DNA of 64,000 bases from Volvariella volvacea V23 (taxonomy: Eukaryota > Basidiomycota > Agaricomycetes > Agaricales > Pluteaceae): assembly GCA_000349905.1 (NCBI GenBank), contig KB722745.1, positions 844,622 to 908,621 on the forward strand, written 5' to 3'. The notes beneath the pieces were generated by a model, which made no database searches, was not told where the DNA came from, and saw only the letters and a list, made by a program, of their open reading frames with translations. Each line of letters starts with the position of its first letter. Position 1 is the stretch's first letter. The position numbers and the translations under genes are program-made. Positions 28,236-39,973 of the stretch are shown here, piece after piece.

Positions 28236-31200
28236 CTTGATGACGAGAGAATCGGGCCAAGGAAGAACATATCCACGGGTGCCAATGAATTGGCTCCTAA
28301 CAACTTGGTGCCACCGTTCTCTGAATCTAAAGCGGGAAAAATGAGTCCAACTGTTCCGCATTTTGTCGAGTGTCTGTGCCATACCTGGTAAACTTGCCAG
28401 ATGCCCCAGGTCCAAACTGAACATCGGGAAGACTGAGAACAATCTTCAAGATGCTGGGAGCGACCTATAACCAACAATTAGCAACTACACTAGGACAGTG
28501 CAACATCACAACTCACAGTTTCAAAGAATGAAGAAGACACGAGGCTATAGAAATTTCTGATTAGTTATCACTCGTTGACAGGGGGAACTGTCACTACATA
28601 CCCATACTCCCCGAGGGCGATAATGCCAGTAGTCTCGGGTTTGCGATCGAATGAAGCAGTCAAGGGCTGAGCTCCAAAGACAGCAGGCTACAAACCAGAG
28701 GATGTTAGACCAGCAGAACGCAAAAAAGAGCAGATTTCCTTACATCCGTGTTGGCAGAATCAACATCCACCAAAACATGGTCTCCGGCCTTGATCTTAGC
28801 CTCCGTCGTAGCTGTATCCTTCACTGCTGTCCTAAACGCTCCCGACACAGGAGGATCGATCCTCAACGCTTCTCTCACATAGCCCATAAACACTTTCAGC
28901 CCCTCCTTATCTCCCTTCTCAGCCTTCTCAGCTGCCTTCACAAGCTCCTCCTTCGCCCTCGCATGCTCAGGATTCAAGTAGAAGTTGACCACATGCGACA
29001 GAGCTTGTGAGAAGTGAGCAGAGGTAGGAACGACGGCTGCAAAGATGTAAGTGGAAGTTTGTTCGGGTGTCCATCCCTTGTTAGCGTCTTTGACGGATTT
29101 GAGGAATTCATAGGAAGCCTTGCCCTCAGACTTGATGACGTCGCGGAGAGTCTGTCTGAAGACGGACTGTACTGGAAGTCAGACCCAACTCCTCAAATCA
29201 AAGCGAAGGAGATGAACCCACCTCAACACTAGAGAGATCATCTTGTGTGGCATCAGTGATAATTTGTGCCGCGCGGATTGCGCTCTCGCGGAGTCGCCAA
29301 TCATGGGCAGGGTCAAACGTCAAGAAGACGTATCTACTCAACGTTAGTCATCAACTTCTGAAGCGCTAGAGTTCTATCATACCTCGCTACGTCCGAGAAC
29401 AAATCGTAGATGTTCTGCTCGTAATGCTGTCCATTCTGGCGATCTTGAGTCTTCAAGTTCAATCCAGTCTGCGAAACCAATATCATTCAATCCTGATGAT
29501 GTACGGATGATCATACAAGGACTTACGATTTGCTCAGAAATCCAATGTAAAGGCAGAAGATTAATCACATCCTTGACAACGTCGAGATATTTCTCGGGTC
29601 GTCCAATATGGCTCACAGTCTTCTGCTTCACGAGGTGCTGGGTCCTCTCCGCGAAGAACTTGGCCAATTTAGTTCCTTGGGAGGCAAGAACTTTAGTAAC
29701 AGCTGCTTGCCCTTTCTGCAAGTCGCGCAAAGCTGCCCGGAGTATTGCTTCGTTCTTATCAGTGATTGGTCCGCGGATCTGTTAAATGACCACTGGTTTG
29801 AGTATCCATGTCCGATTGAGACTATGAGGCACGACTCACAACAGATTCTGGTACAATGAGATCCCGAACAACTGTGAACAATCGCTCCTCGTAAGGAGAT
29901 GCAAAAGATGCCTGATCAGCGAGGACAGCCTTGACTGCTCCGTAGGTCTTCAAGTGCACAATGGGTCGAGGAAGTTCTGGCCTAGTCCACTTGTACTTGT
30001 GCACAAACTTCTTAGTAGCAGGATCCTTGGACATATGATCCTTCATAACTGAGGGTACCGTGAATGGGAAGTGGGCATAAGCAGAGCCAGCTGGGTAGTG
30101 ATTAGGCAGAGTTCGGAAGAGCAACTTGGTAAGCAGTCCTCCGTAAGATCCATCCTTCTTGTCGTATTGGCAGTCTTGGTATCCCCAAGCAGTGAGGTTG
30201 TATGCTGTTAAGGAAGATCATAAGGTCAAGAACGCGAATGAAAGTAAGTGGAAAAACGCACGTGTATAGTCGACAGTCAAGAACCTGTCACCCCGAGTGA
30301 GACAGACGGCATCAGCTAGAATAGCACGGGAGATGGTGTATCCTGGGCACAGGCCAGCTCCTGGTCCTGGAACTTTGGCTTGTTCAGCTTGTAATCCCAC
30401 GTATAGCTCCAGATTGTTGATATCCCGATACAGCTTTTCCGCGGTTTCCTATAACAAGCTGTAAGGATACGTGAAAGAGGCTGAGGGCGTTGGTATACTT
30501 ACCGAAACCTTCGGGTCCGGATTCCATTCAACAAATGTCTTGTATGCTTGATTTTAACACTGTCAGTCAGCGCTCGGTGGACCCATGAAAAACTTACGCC
30601 TCAACCCAATAAACTTCCTGAATTCATTCAACTATACGCCAAGATCAGCACTGACTCAGCTCCTTCGGTGACAATAGACTTACAGAGCAAGTTCCCCATG
30701 TCCTACCCTGTTCGATTCCCATAATCTCAATGACACGCAAAACTTCCGGTGTTCCGCGCGCCCGGAATGAACCAGATCTCCATTCAGTGGCATTCTGAAG
30801 GATGCGCGCGAGATCATCATCGCTGAAACGGCCATCAGGTCCGCGATTGATTCTACAATCAATCCATCAGCATTTGTGCGCGGAATGGAATACTCGACGA
30901 TAATACTTGCCCTCCGAAAGTCCAAGTCTTCACGTCACCGAGTTTGGCCATGTGCTTGGCCACACCTTCACTAAAGGTCCTGGGGGTGAGCTAGGAGTAG
31001 ACGTATCACTCAGCTGTTCTCTTTTTCAGGCGAACAAACCGCTCACATTCTTGTAATTATCGCCAAAGACGTCCTTGAATTGGCGCTCTGTCCACTCGGT
31101 GTCCTTCTCGGACAAGGTAGCATGCCAGCGATAGAGGCTGTTGAATTCCAATGAAACGACGTTTCCTTCACCCCGAGGTGAAACTTCGTGATTCCCTTCT

Positions 31201-32661
31201 CGTGTGGCCTGAAAAATGAATGCAGTTAATGGATATCGCATCATATGGAAAGTCACAGAAACTGACCATCAAGGGGTCCAACCTCCAGTCAGACCCGTCA
31301 CGAACAAGTCCAAGGATGGCGCCGACATAATCTATTATAGGCATCGGTCAGCAAGTTGTACATTGCTTAAAAGCAATTTGCTCACCTCCGAGGATGATGT
31401 GCATGAAGTATCCACAGTTGACGAGGCGTGTGCGGTGGAACAGCTCGTCATCTTGGATTTGGAGTTGCTCGGGATCAGTGATAGTTGTAGGATCCTTGAA
31501 CGTCCCATTCTCATTGATATCCAGCAATTTTTGTGCTACGTACTTTAAGGAAGTCAGCCATCTAGCATATATGCGCGTCAGATTGCAACTCACGTTATGG
31601 TTCCTGCTGAGCAAGACCAGCAATGCGCAACTGGCAGGAGGCATGAAGAGCAACCTCCTGTCCGCGAACACGTCTTCGAACAACTTTCCAGTTCCGTCCT
31701 TCCTCCTAATGGAGTCAACTTGAGCTTGAGTGCTTCCATAAAGAATACTCAAGTCCAAGTAGCTGCTGGTCTTGTTGATCGTCCAATCCTTATGGTCGGT
31801 ATCGAATATGCTGTGAATGACCAGATCTGCAAACGCGAAGAACAGGCTTGAAATCCCATCTGGGTGCCCCTCGAACTTCTCCCTCTTCAAGAGGGTGTCA
31901 AAGACCAGTCCTGGGTCAGGCAGCACAGAGGCAGGAATGATGCTCGACGAAGGAACAGATCGGGCGTAGGGCGTTCCTGCTTTTCCCAGGTCAGGGAAAA
32001 GTGGGTTGTAGTTGGACCCATCGGTGGAACGGAAGGCGTATCTGACAGCGGTATTGTTTTTTGTACGCGGCGCAACAGCTTGCTGGGTAGCGAAGACCTG
32101 CTCTGGATGTGAAGGTGGCGGTACGGACAAGTAGCCACTGGGAGGGTGGGGAAGGTCCTTGTACACTGATAACGGGATGTTGATGAGTTGCCGACCAAAT
32201 TGAATGGTGAGCGGAAGCAAATCTGATTAGCACACTTACGCAGTCCAATCACGACCTGTTGGAGTCTGGCAGAGATGTCGCTCTCCTTGAGGCGGGACAT
32301 CAATACGAGGACTTTCTCGAGCTACGTGCACCTCTGTGTCAAAATTCTAGGCTATATGCATGGCGCGAAACTCGTACCAGAAGCTCGCGATCGTCGAGGC
32401 CAGCAGAATTGGCATTCTTGATCGCATCCAAGTAAGCCGGCTACGGATGTCGTCAGTTCAGCGATGTGCACTTGCTTCGGATGCGCATCGACCTACCAGA
32501 TCCTCGATGGAGAAGGCTGGCTTTGCCACAAGCGCGTGGATCTCAGACCACCGCCTCTCATGCACCTCAGTTTCTGGCTGAGCACCATCTGTGTCGTAGG
32601 GTGCCCTGGACTCAGAAATCGAATCGATGGTCTGCGCAAATTGCTTAATGATACGACTCAT
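28236..32661 (-). CDS. ppo: Ppo-type fatty-acid dioxygenase (linoleate diol synthase-like), 3' end lost in gap
   Basis: Two-domain heme enzyme that dioxygenates linoleic acid, giving oxylipin (psi factor) signals. About 1,050 residues visible, starting MSRIIKQFAQTIDSI. The N-terminal animal-peroxidase-like half has the distal-His segment LVIHSIFDTDHKD, TSSYLDLSILYGS, and FNSLYRWHATLSEKD with the radical Tyr and proximal His. These residues support an active dioxygenase. The C-terminal P450-like half has FFAERTQHLV, VVPTSAHFSQALSHVVNFYL and the K-helix ExxR in VREALRIDPPVSGAF, but the heme-ligand loop reads IIALGEYGNFYSLVSSSF with no cysteine where GxGxHxCxG is expected. The P450 half is thus probably not an active isomerase. 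The last seen exon ends GYVLPWPDSLVIK, and the final few residues fall in the gap. 8R- versus 10R-specificity cannot be decided. Confidence 0.92.
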
Positions 32662-33412
32662 AATGTTAGACACGGAAGGTGGTAAGGTAAGAGGCAGAAA
32701 GAAAGAACCAGAGGTGGGTGGAGCGGGGACAGCCAGACAGGGTATTTGTACTCGATGGTGCAATTCTCTGTGTACATATTTCAAACGTCCCACTGCGATG
32801 ATAATCAGGGAATGTCTGGAGCTAGATGTCTTGAAGTTACATTCAGATCGGAGGTTCGCATTCTCCAGACCCCAAATGGGATTGCATTACCCATGAGGTT
32901 ACGTGCGACTTGACGTTGATAACCGAGGGAGCCCACAATAACAAGGATGACCATGTTGAATGAGAAGTAGCCCAGCAGGACAGACTTCAGGGGCCGTCAT
33001 ACAGCCTTTCATCACACGGCAAGTACGGAAAAAGGGCGAAGATGACCAAAGGGAAGATCATCGCCACAGCACAGGCACCAATTGGTCCCGTTTGCAGCAT
33101 CACAAGAACCAGAACCATCAACCAAAATAGCAGCTCTCAATCCTGACATTGGGCCAAGCAAACTCAAGCACGGTCGAGAATCGAATCATATGCTCCATCT
33201 TTCCAAGCACGACACCCATCCGCACAGATCTATGTAAAGGAACGCCGTTCTGGCCATGATTGCAGCGAGATAACCGGATCGGAGCAATTGTCAGCAGGAA
33301 TGACTTCCCAGACAGCAATTAATAGACAAACAACGTCGAACGCCCATGGGTATACGATATAGGATGTACATGGCAAGGAGTGTGAAGAGTGTAGAACCCT
33401 TCCATTGGGATT
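32662..33412. other. Intergenic, no gene seen
   Basis: Promoter and 5' flank of the Ppo gene plus 3' flank of Ykt6. The frames present lack domains. Confidence 0.5.
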
Positions 33413-34206
33413 CTACATGACGACGCAGCAAGAGTTTTGCTAAAGCAACAAATTTGAGAGGTGGTAGAATAGTATGTGCGAGAACCCACCTTCTTCGCCG
33501 TCTTGTAGAACATCTTGCTCTGAGACGAAAGAGCAGTAGATCGCTGAACCAAATCCTCCAACTTCTCTCCTCGCTGTAGTACCGACTCAATCGTCTTATG
33601 CTGCGGAAGTTACGGTACGTTTAGTTAATGGCTCTCATATACCGAAATCTCCGGGGAGTAGGGTAGGTGCTTGAGTGGATGAATGATACGTACCAGCACG
33701 ATCTTTGTCTCGTCCAGTTCTTGCTGGACCTTCATTATGGTGTCTGCCTGCCTAGGGTCCTGGTACTTCTGGAGGTAGGTGTTGATTTCGGGGAAATTGA
33801 TCGCAGAGGGATTACCAAAGGATGATTGGGGCACTTTGGCAGTAAAATCGTCTAGAATCTTTGCTAGCACGGAGAATGCTGGTCGAACTGGGTACTCCTG
33901 GTCCGTAACGATGACGGCTAGAGGTGGTGTCAGACGGAGACCAGCACTGTAAAAGGCATGATACGCACCAGCAAGCTGTTCAGCTCCGCCTCTATTATAG
34001 ATATGCGCAATATAGTTGTTCTCCTGAACGCTCTGCCTCTGTCCTTGTGGAGTGCGCTCCGATACGGTCTTGGCTAAGAACGTCATAAACTCCCCCACTG
34101 AGCCCCTCTGATAAAAGGAAAATGTTGAAAGGTCATTCGCGGAGCTCAAGATGGTGCTTGTGCCCGAAGGTGGGGCGAGAACAACAGCAAGTGAGTAAAT
34201 CTTCAT
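33413..34206 (-). CDS. YKT6: R-SNARE Ykt6
   Basis: Longin-type R-SNARE used in ER-Golgi, endosomal, vacuolar and autophagosome fusion. The start at 34206 gives [12 protein letters not shown] (longin domain onset). It continues with [60 protein letters not shown] and the SNARE motif [20 protein letters not shown] then [28 protein letters not shown] last short exon, after an intron ending TTTGTTGCTTTAG, encodes [12 protein letters not shown]. This carries the double cysteine and CaaX box (palmitoylation and prenylation) characteristic of Ykt6. The central R of the R-SNARE layer is in the LQRGE segment. The stop codon is at 33413-33415. The assignment is secure. Confidence 0.95.
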
Positions 34207-34423
34207 TGTTAGCGGCAAAGGGGCAGATAGTGTAGAGACAAGGTGGAGGCTGGGACTGACGTGACTAAACGACGCTGTGACACCGACATTTATCCCTCTA
34301 ATCATCCAGCGACCCCGCGTAGCCCGCCGAGTCAGCGTACAGTACTATATCAGCGTTTTACAACGACCAAAAGCGTCTATTTCAGCGCTTCAAGGGTGTT
34401 TACAAGACTCGCCAATACGTGGT

Positions 34424-35161
34424 TTAGGCCTCGGGCTTCAAATACTTGGAATACTCTTCAACCAAAGCCTCGCCACCTTCAACGCCACTGAACAATTCTT
34501 TCAACCCTTCAGCTGTCAAATACTGATGATCCTCCCAATGGAAGCCAGGCACGACAACCTCCGTAATTAAGCAATGTGTCCTGTCCCTCACATCCGGGTC
34601 ATTCTCAGCCTTCTTGAGATCTTCGTCCAACAATCGTGACATTTTCCAAACGCCGGTGCCCAAAACGAGGAATCTGGTTTCACCAGCCTCTGCGTTGGTT
34701 CCCAGGATGTGTTTCTCGATTTTGGGAGGGTTGCCGGGAGTTATGAACGTGTATTCGGCTCGACCTTCGTGCAGGACATGATGGATCTGCGATGTGATCG
34801 TGAAGGTGATAAGCAGGAGATGGGAAGGTAGAGAGCTTACAACCGATTTGTTCATGTGTAAGTATCCTCGGGGCCTTTCATAGGATAAGAAATAGTAAAT
34901 GGAAGTGGCGAGTAAGCGCTCTTTGCCCTCTAGAGGAGTGTGTATATTCAGTGCCGGTATACGCGTATCTAATGGTGCCTACCAGCAAAAGGACTAGGTA
35001 TAGTCTCCTTTTGCTCATCCGTAACCACAAAGTAACCTTGCAGTTCGATATCTCAGCCATTGCCTCTTCACAGCGTGATAAGCTAATCACTAACCTCCTT
35101 CAGGATGAGGAATTAACTTGAGGTCTGAGATCAGTTCTGCGCTGGTACCAGAAGATAACAT
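34424..35161 (-). CDS. Cupin_5 (DUF985) family protein
   Basis: Small single-domain cupin related to yeast YML079w; the biochemical role of the family is not settled. Four exons. The start at 35161 gives MLSSGTSAELISDLKLIPHP joined to EGGYFVVTDEQKETIPSP, where the PHPEGGYF-type motif opens Cupin_5 proteins. Then LLATSIYYFLSYERPRGYLH, HHVLHEGRAEYTFITPG, KIEKHILGTNAEAGETRFLV, and CLITEVVVPGFHWEDHQYLT, ending EEYSKYLKPEA-stop. The two cupin half-motifs supply the beta barrel, and His residues in HHVLHEG may line the pocket. No signal peptide is present. The gene lies downstream of nothing co-oriented that suggests a pathway. Confidence 0.9.
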
Positions 35162-37581
35162 GCTGATATTTCTGGTGAAACAAGGAGGTGATCAAGAGTC
35201 TTTGCCAATGTACTGCTATGTTTAACTAGCGGCCTCCCCATCCCCAACGGCCTACAGCGGCATCAGAGTTCTTTGATGACTTCACATGCTAACCAACAAG
35301 ACTACTGCCCCACCCTCTGACTTCTAAATGGTGTAGCGTACACAGCGTTTGAATACATCTCCGTGTCGGCGGATCAGCGAGTTCTTCTAGCCATAGAACT
35401 GATTTTCACCACGACAAATCTAGGTAAGTTCAGTTTACATTTGCACTGCTTATCTTCCAAAGGTTGTGCACATCTTGACCGCATAATTGCCCAACGCCCT
35501 GTTCCGGCATACGTGCGTGTCCCAGTGATAAGCACGGCATGATACCAGCAATTGAAGGGCAGGTTTCTTGTGTCCCTAATCTGCACGCCCCCAGAAATCA
35601 CTCATCCTGCCAACACACGCGCACAATATCCTCCGCGCTGCAACACGAGCAGGTCCACCACCAAGCAAACACTCGCTTTTGACACCCCAAAGCCTCATAT
35701 ACTAACTGCCAATTTTAGCATGCCATATTCTACATTGGTTTACAACCAGCATGGCGTTGACAATGATTTTCCCTTCCTCGGCGATGTGCGATGTCCAATG
35801 GGGTACATCGGAATCGCAAGCCTTGTTTTCACTGGCACTCGCCGCGTTCTCCACGTTTTTTTGCAAGGACAGACACTCGACAGTGACATAACGTCGGCGT
35901 CTCGATACCAGCGAACGTGCACGGTCCCGAAAATTGCAATTCATAGTGGAAAAAGAAGCAGCAGTTGGCAATCTCGTACCACTTGTTGATAGACGCCCAT
36001 CTTCTGTCGATTTTTTTCTTCTGACAGCTATTCGCGCCAGTTCAGTGTGTCCTTTGTTCAGTTTTTGGTCGTAATTGTGATAGGAACATTGAGAAGACTC
36101 GGAAAGACCCACAGACATACAAACTATTTGATCGTAATACAGCTACTTCCAGCCGCGGGGCCTGTATCATTACTGTGGGGGTTCCCGTGAATCTATTGAC
36201 CACGGATTACCTTCCGCGGATAGGTAGGAGAACTGCCAGTACCAGTGGGGCAGGGAGGAAGGAAGTAAGAAAACGCCGATGTCGCGATCTATCAGAAATT
36301 GAATTAAGCTAGTCTTGAATGTCAGTGCCAGGCACTTTAACATGTCAATTGCAGCTGAGCGTTCTTCGAGGATATACGCCGTTAAGTCCACTGTTGACAA
36401 GGATAGCTTCTGCACGACCCACTTCTTTTCGTCCTTCTATTTGTTGGATTCAATAGCTGATCTAGTCGACGTTAACAGCTCTTATCTGTAGGCCCTAGGC
36501 CGCGGCGCTCGGTGTCGTAGAAGTCACTGATCAAAACGTGAAAAGCTGTTTAACTGTTGGCGAGTGCTGTTGCATTTCATAATCCTCATGATTACTGGCT
36601 ACGATATGACCAAGATCCATCAGCGACGGTGTCATTCCGACGTTCTTTGAGCGCCTACGATCGGCGTCCACTTCTTTTGCGGCGATTAAACACGCATGCA
36701 TCCCACTCTGAGCCGCGCGTCAAAAGACAGCACCAACTAGACGACATGCGCCTGCACGAGGAATATTCAATGTCGACATTCTAGGTCCCTTACGACAAGT
36801 CTTCGTATTTGGTGATATGCACCTGCAATGTTTTTCTAGAATTCCAGGACTGACGTTAGGCCCTCGTAGGCAAGGTAAGTCCAAGGCTGTGCTGCAGCGG
36901 GCGGTGGCACCGTGGCCCACAGAAGCCTCCCAACACAGGCACAAGACGAATTCAGACTACAGTTGATGGGAGAAGCGCATGTGTGCAGAGTGATCACGAT
37001 GATGTCTATATTTTGATACCCTATCGTTACAACTACTGACGACTTTATGCACAAACGTGGGGCGAGTCAGATATGTACGGCTGTTAGCAAATATAAAACA
37101 AAGGGCAAATCGAAAACGACTGAATGGCGTCGGCAAAAGAAGGTATATGCACACGAACGAAGAGAAATGGGGTATTTAATACTAAAGTACAACAATCTGT
37201 GTGTGTGGGTTCTGTAAACGTAGAAAAAGTGGTGATGAGAGTGTGTGTGCGTGTGCGTGTGTAGGTATAAACGCTTCGAAGCGTGGTGCTGGTGCTGGTG
37301 TATGCGAGGGAAGAGGATAAGATGAGATCAAAGCGACGAAACAGAAGGAGAACAAGAACAAAACGAATAAATCAGCCACAAAAGGGGATGTCCAAAACGA
37401 GCTCGAAAGCACAGTCCATAGTAAGAAGAAAGGGCTCCTGCATCAAAAAGGGCGGATGCCTACTCAAGAGTCAAAAGCAGTAAAGAACAGAACGAAAGAA
37501 AAAGGCGACGCATGCTAGCGCGGTCCCAGCCTGTCGCCGTCGTCCCAAGCCCCAATCTCACCCGCCCAATCTCGCCCAAGC
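35162..37581. other. 2.4-kb stretch with no supported gene
   Basis: Lies between the Cupin_5 start and the F-box stop. Short frames on both strands (for example plus 35552-35989 and plus 36557-36784) have no domain, no matching splice sites and no codon bias like the neighbours. A GT-rich microsatellite-like patch lies at 37240-37262. A non-coding RNA cannot be excluded. Confidence 0.45.
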
Positions 37582-39973
37582 TCAGTCCCACATCCTCCTG
37601 CTTCTCACCCACTCCAGCAGCATTTCGTTCACTCGCGACGCTTCCTCTCTCGTCATCTGTCCATCCCCTCCTGTAGGTATTTCTATTCCAGGTACCCAAG
37701 CGCGGTCCGTCGCAGCGCTCGCTTCCCCTAGCTCCAAATTGCCGTCATCGCTTTCCTCGTGCTCCTCTTCTCCATCCGAATCGGAGTCGACATCGGGAGG
37801 GTGTCTGCTTTTCGTAACTCGGACTCTGGTCTTTGCCGCGGGCGTTCCTTGCCGGCTTCCACAACCGTTTACAGATGAGCGACGGGACATAAACATCAAG
37901 TCGTCACCGAGCCCATCTACACTCATTGCTGAGGGTCGTCGACTCGCAAGTGGGCTGGTTATGTCCATGATAGAGTCTTCCTCCCCTTGACTGACCTCGT
38001 CGTCACTATTGCCGACATCAACGACCATACTGCCCTCCTCCTCGGCTTTAAACACACCAACATGTATATCCACATCCTTCAATTCGGTCATCCCACAGTG
38101 TTGTCTGAGTGCAATGCCGTTGAGGATGTATTGCATATCGGAGGTTTGGAGGTTGTGCAGGTTGTGGATCTGAAGAGACTCGAGATGAGGACAGGGGTAT
38201 GAGTATGTCGAATCACTAGCGCCGTGGTCGTGCTCCTGGAGGAGAGGGTGTGAAGGAAGAGAAGAGACCGGAAGAGCAATAGGACCCATGGAAGGCGTGC
38301 AAGGCCCACTCGGAGTCGTATGCCCGCTGTGCGTCAGACCAGGAGTCGAAAATCTTGTCTCAAGCCTGCCCACAGACGAGGACGAACCCGGGGAAGCATA
38401 CCGAGACGACACAGACCGCGAAGGCAAACGCGAAGCAACGTCCTCCGAATGGCGTCGCTCAATCTGCACATTCGATCCCGCCGAGCCAGGTTGTGGAAAT
38501 ACAGCCTTTGCAGCTTGCAGTCCCATCTTGGACAGCTCCAGCCGCTTGAGGTGCTTCAAGTTCGAGAAGAGGATCTGGAAAGGCTGTGGACAGGATTTGA
38601 CTTTGATCAAGGACACATCTTCGAGGAATGGGAAGGGGGGTGATGGTGCAGCTCCGGCTGTTGAGTCGACGCTCTCGCTGGACTTGAGGTATGCTCCTGT
38701 TCCGAGGTAGACCAACAGTCGCCCTGCGTCTACGTCAAAGACGTCCAGGATGTCCGAGCCGTCTGTCAGCTCGAGCTTCTTCGCGCTCCCCGCATCGACC
38801 ATGCTCAAAATCTGCATCGCTTCCAATGTTGTTCTATAGCTCAACTTGATCTCCTTCAACTGTGACAATTGGACCTGCCCGAGTTCCTGAATAACCGCCT
38901 TCACTTCATCCTCGACGGTTTCTAGTTCCGAGATGTCAGTATCTATAATCTCATTGATTGTATCAGGGTCGAGAATCGCAGGGCCCGAGTTGGTCAATTG
39001 GAGGGCGTGGAGCCGGGGCACCGACGAGAGAAGTTGGTGGAATTCAGAAATGGAGGGGAGAACTTGGTGACAGTGGTCTGCCAATATGAGCGAGGATAGG
39101 CCCTGGCCAGGGATTTTGGATAGGTGGTGGGAGAGAGACGACCAGTTCGCGTGGACGCCCCAGAGACAGAGATCGCGCAGCCGAGGGAATATAATCTCTG
39201 GAGTTGACGCAGAGGAAATGGAATCGAGGAAAGCAGGGAAGTGAAGCTCCTCTGGCTGGAAGTCGCTTAGAAAACTCGCGTACTCGTTGCATCGCATAAG
39301 AGTTAGGGACTCGAGCATAGGCGCTCCTTGTGAGAGGAAGAGTTCGTTCATGATGGTGAATGCGGTGTGTAGTGGTGACCAGAGGTCTGAGAGTACGTCA
39401 ACCGATCGCCAGCGATGGACGTGTGGTCGGAGCAAGGACATGACGGTCAACATGTGTGCAGGCGTGAAGGGAGGGTACACCCCTTGGAATTCAGAGTTGG
39501 CAACACTACACATATGTTAGTTGAGAAGAACATGAACAGACATCAGTGGGCACGTACCCTGGCTCGTAGAAATCCCAATTAGGATCCCGTATATCAATCA
39601 GGATATTCAACGGCACATTCCTCGACAGCCTCAAAAACAACTCCACTGTACTCGTGTCTACCTTTTGGTTCTGCAGCTCTTCCAACGTCAACGCTCGCCC
39701 TCCCACCATCTCAATAGTGACACAGATGTTCGCCCATAACGACGGAGTGTTCAACGCAATCTCCCTCCACCTCCTTGATACTTGGCAAACCACACCAGCC
39801 GCCTTGACGGTGCCCGAGGTAAACAGTGGTCGTCTATCAGATGCATTCTCCGTCTGAGTGCTCAGGACGAATATGTAGGAAAGGAGCTCGACGGGGAGAG
39901 TGTCGATGGGTGATGTTGTTGCGAGGCCGTTGTATGATCGGCGAGGCCGAGCAAAGGTCGGAATTGTCGTCAT
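37582..39973 (-). CDS. F-box protein
   Basis: Probable substrate receptor of an SCF ubiquitin ligase. Two main exons, joined by an intron between 39514 and about 39558. The start at 39973 gives MTTIPTFARPRRSYNG, followed by the F-box PIDTLPVELLSYIFVLSTQT and VCQVSRRWREIALNTPSLWA, the usual layout of the large basidiomycete F-box families (LP.E.L..IF then C..V...W...A). A long region of about 350 residues with leucine-rich-repeat-like spacing follows (FPRLRDLCLWGVHANW; VPRLHALQLTNSGPAI; LSQLKEIKLSYRTTLEAM; FSNLKHLKRLELSKMGLQ), probably the substrate-binding part. The C-terminal 200 residues are Ser/Pro-rich and then acidic (SDSDGEEEHEESDDG), ending RSRRMWD-stop. The target is unknown. An upstream non-ATG extension of the frame exists but is unlikely to be used. 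Confidence 0.85.

Noticed and set aside
37240..37262. GT-rich patch as a telomere-like or Z-DNA element
   Set aside because: It is short and irregular, and similar patches are common by chance. It does not match fungal telomere repeats.
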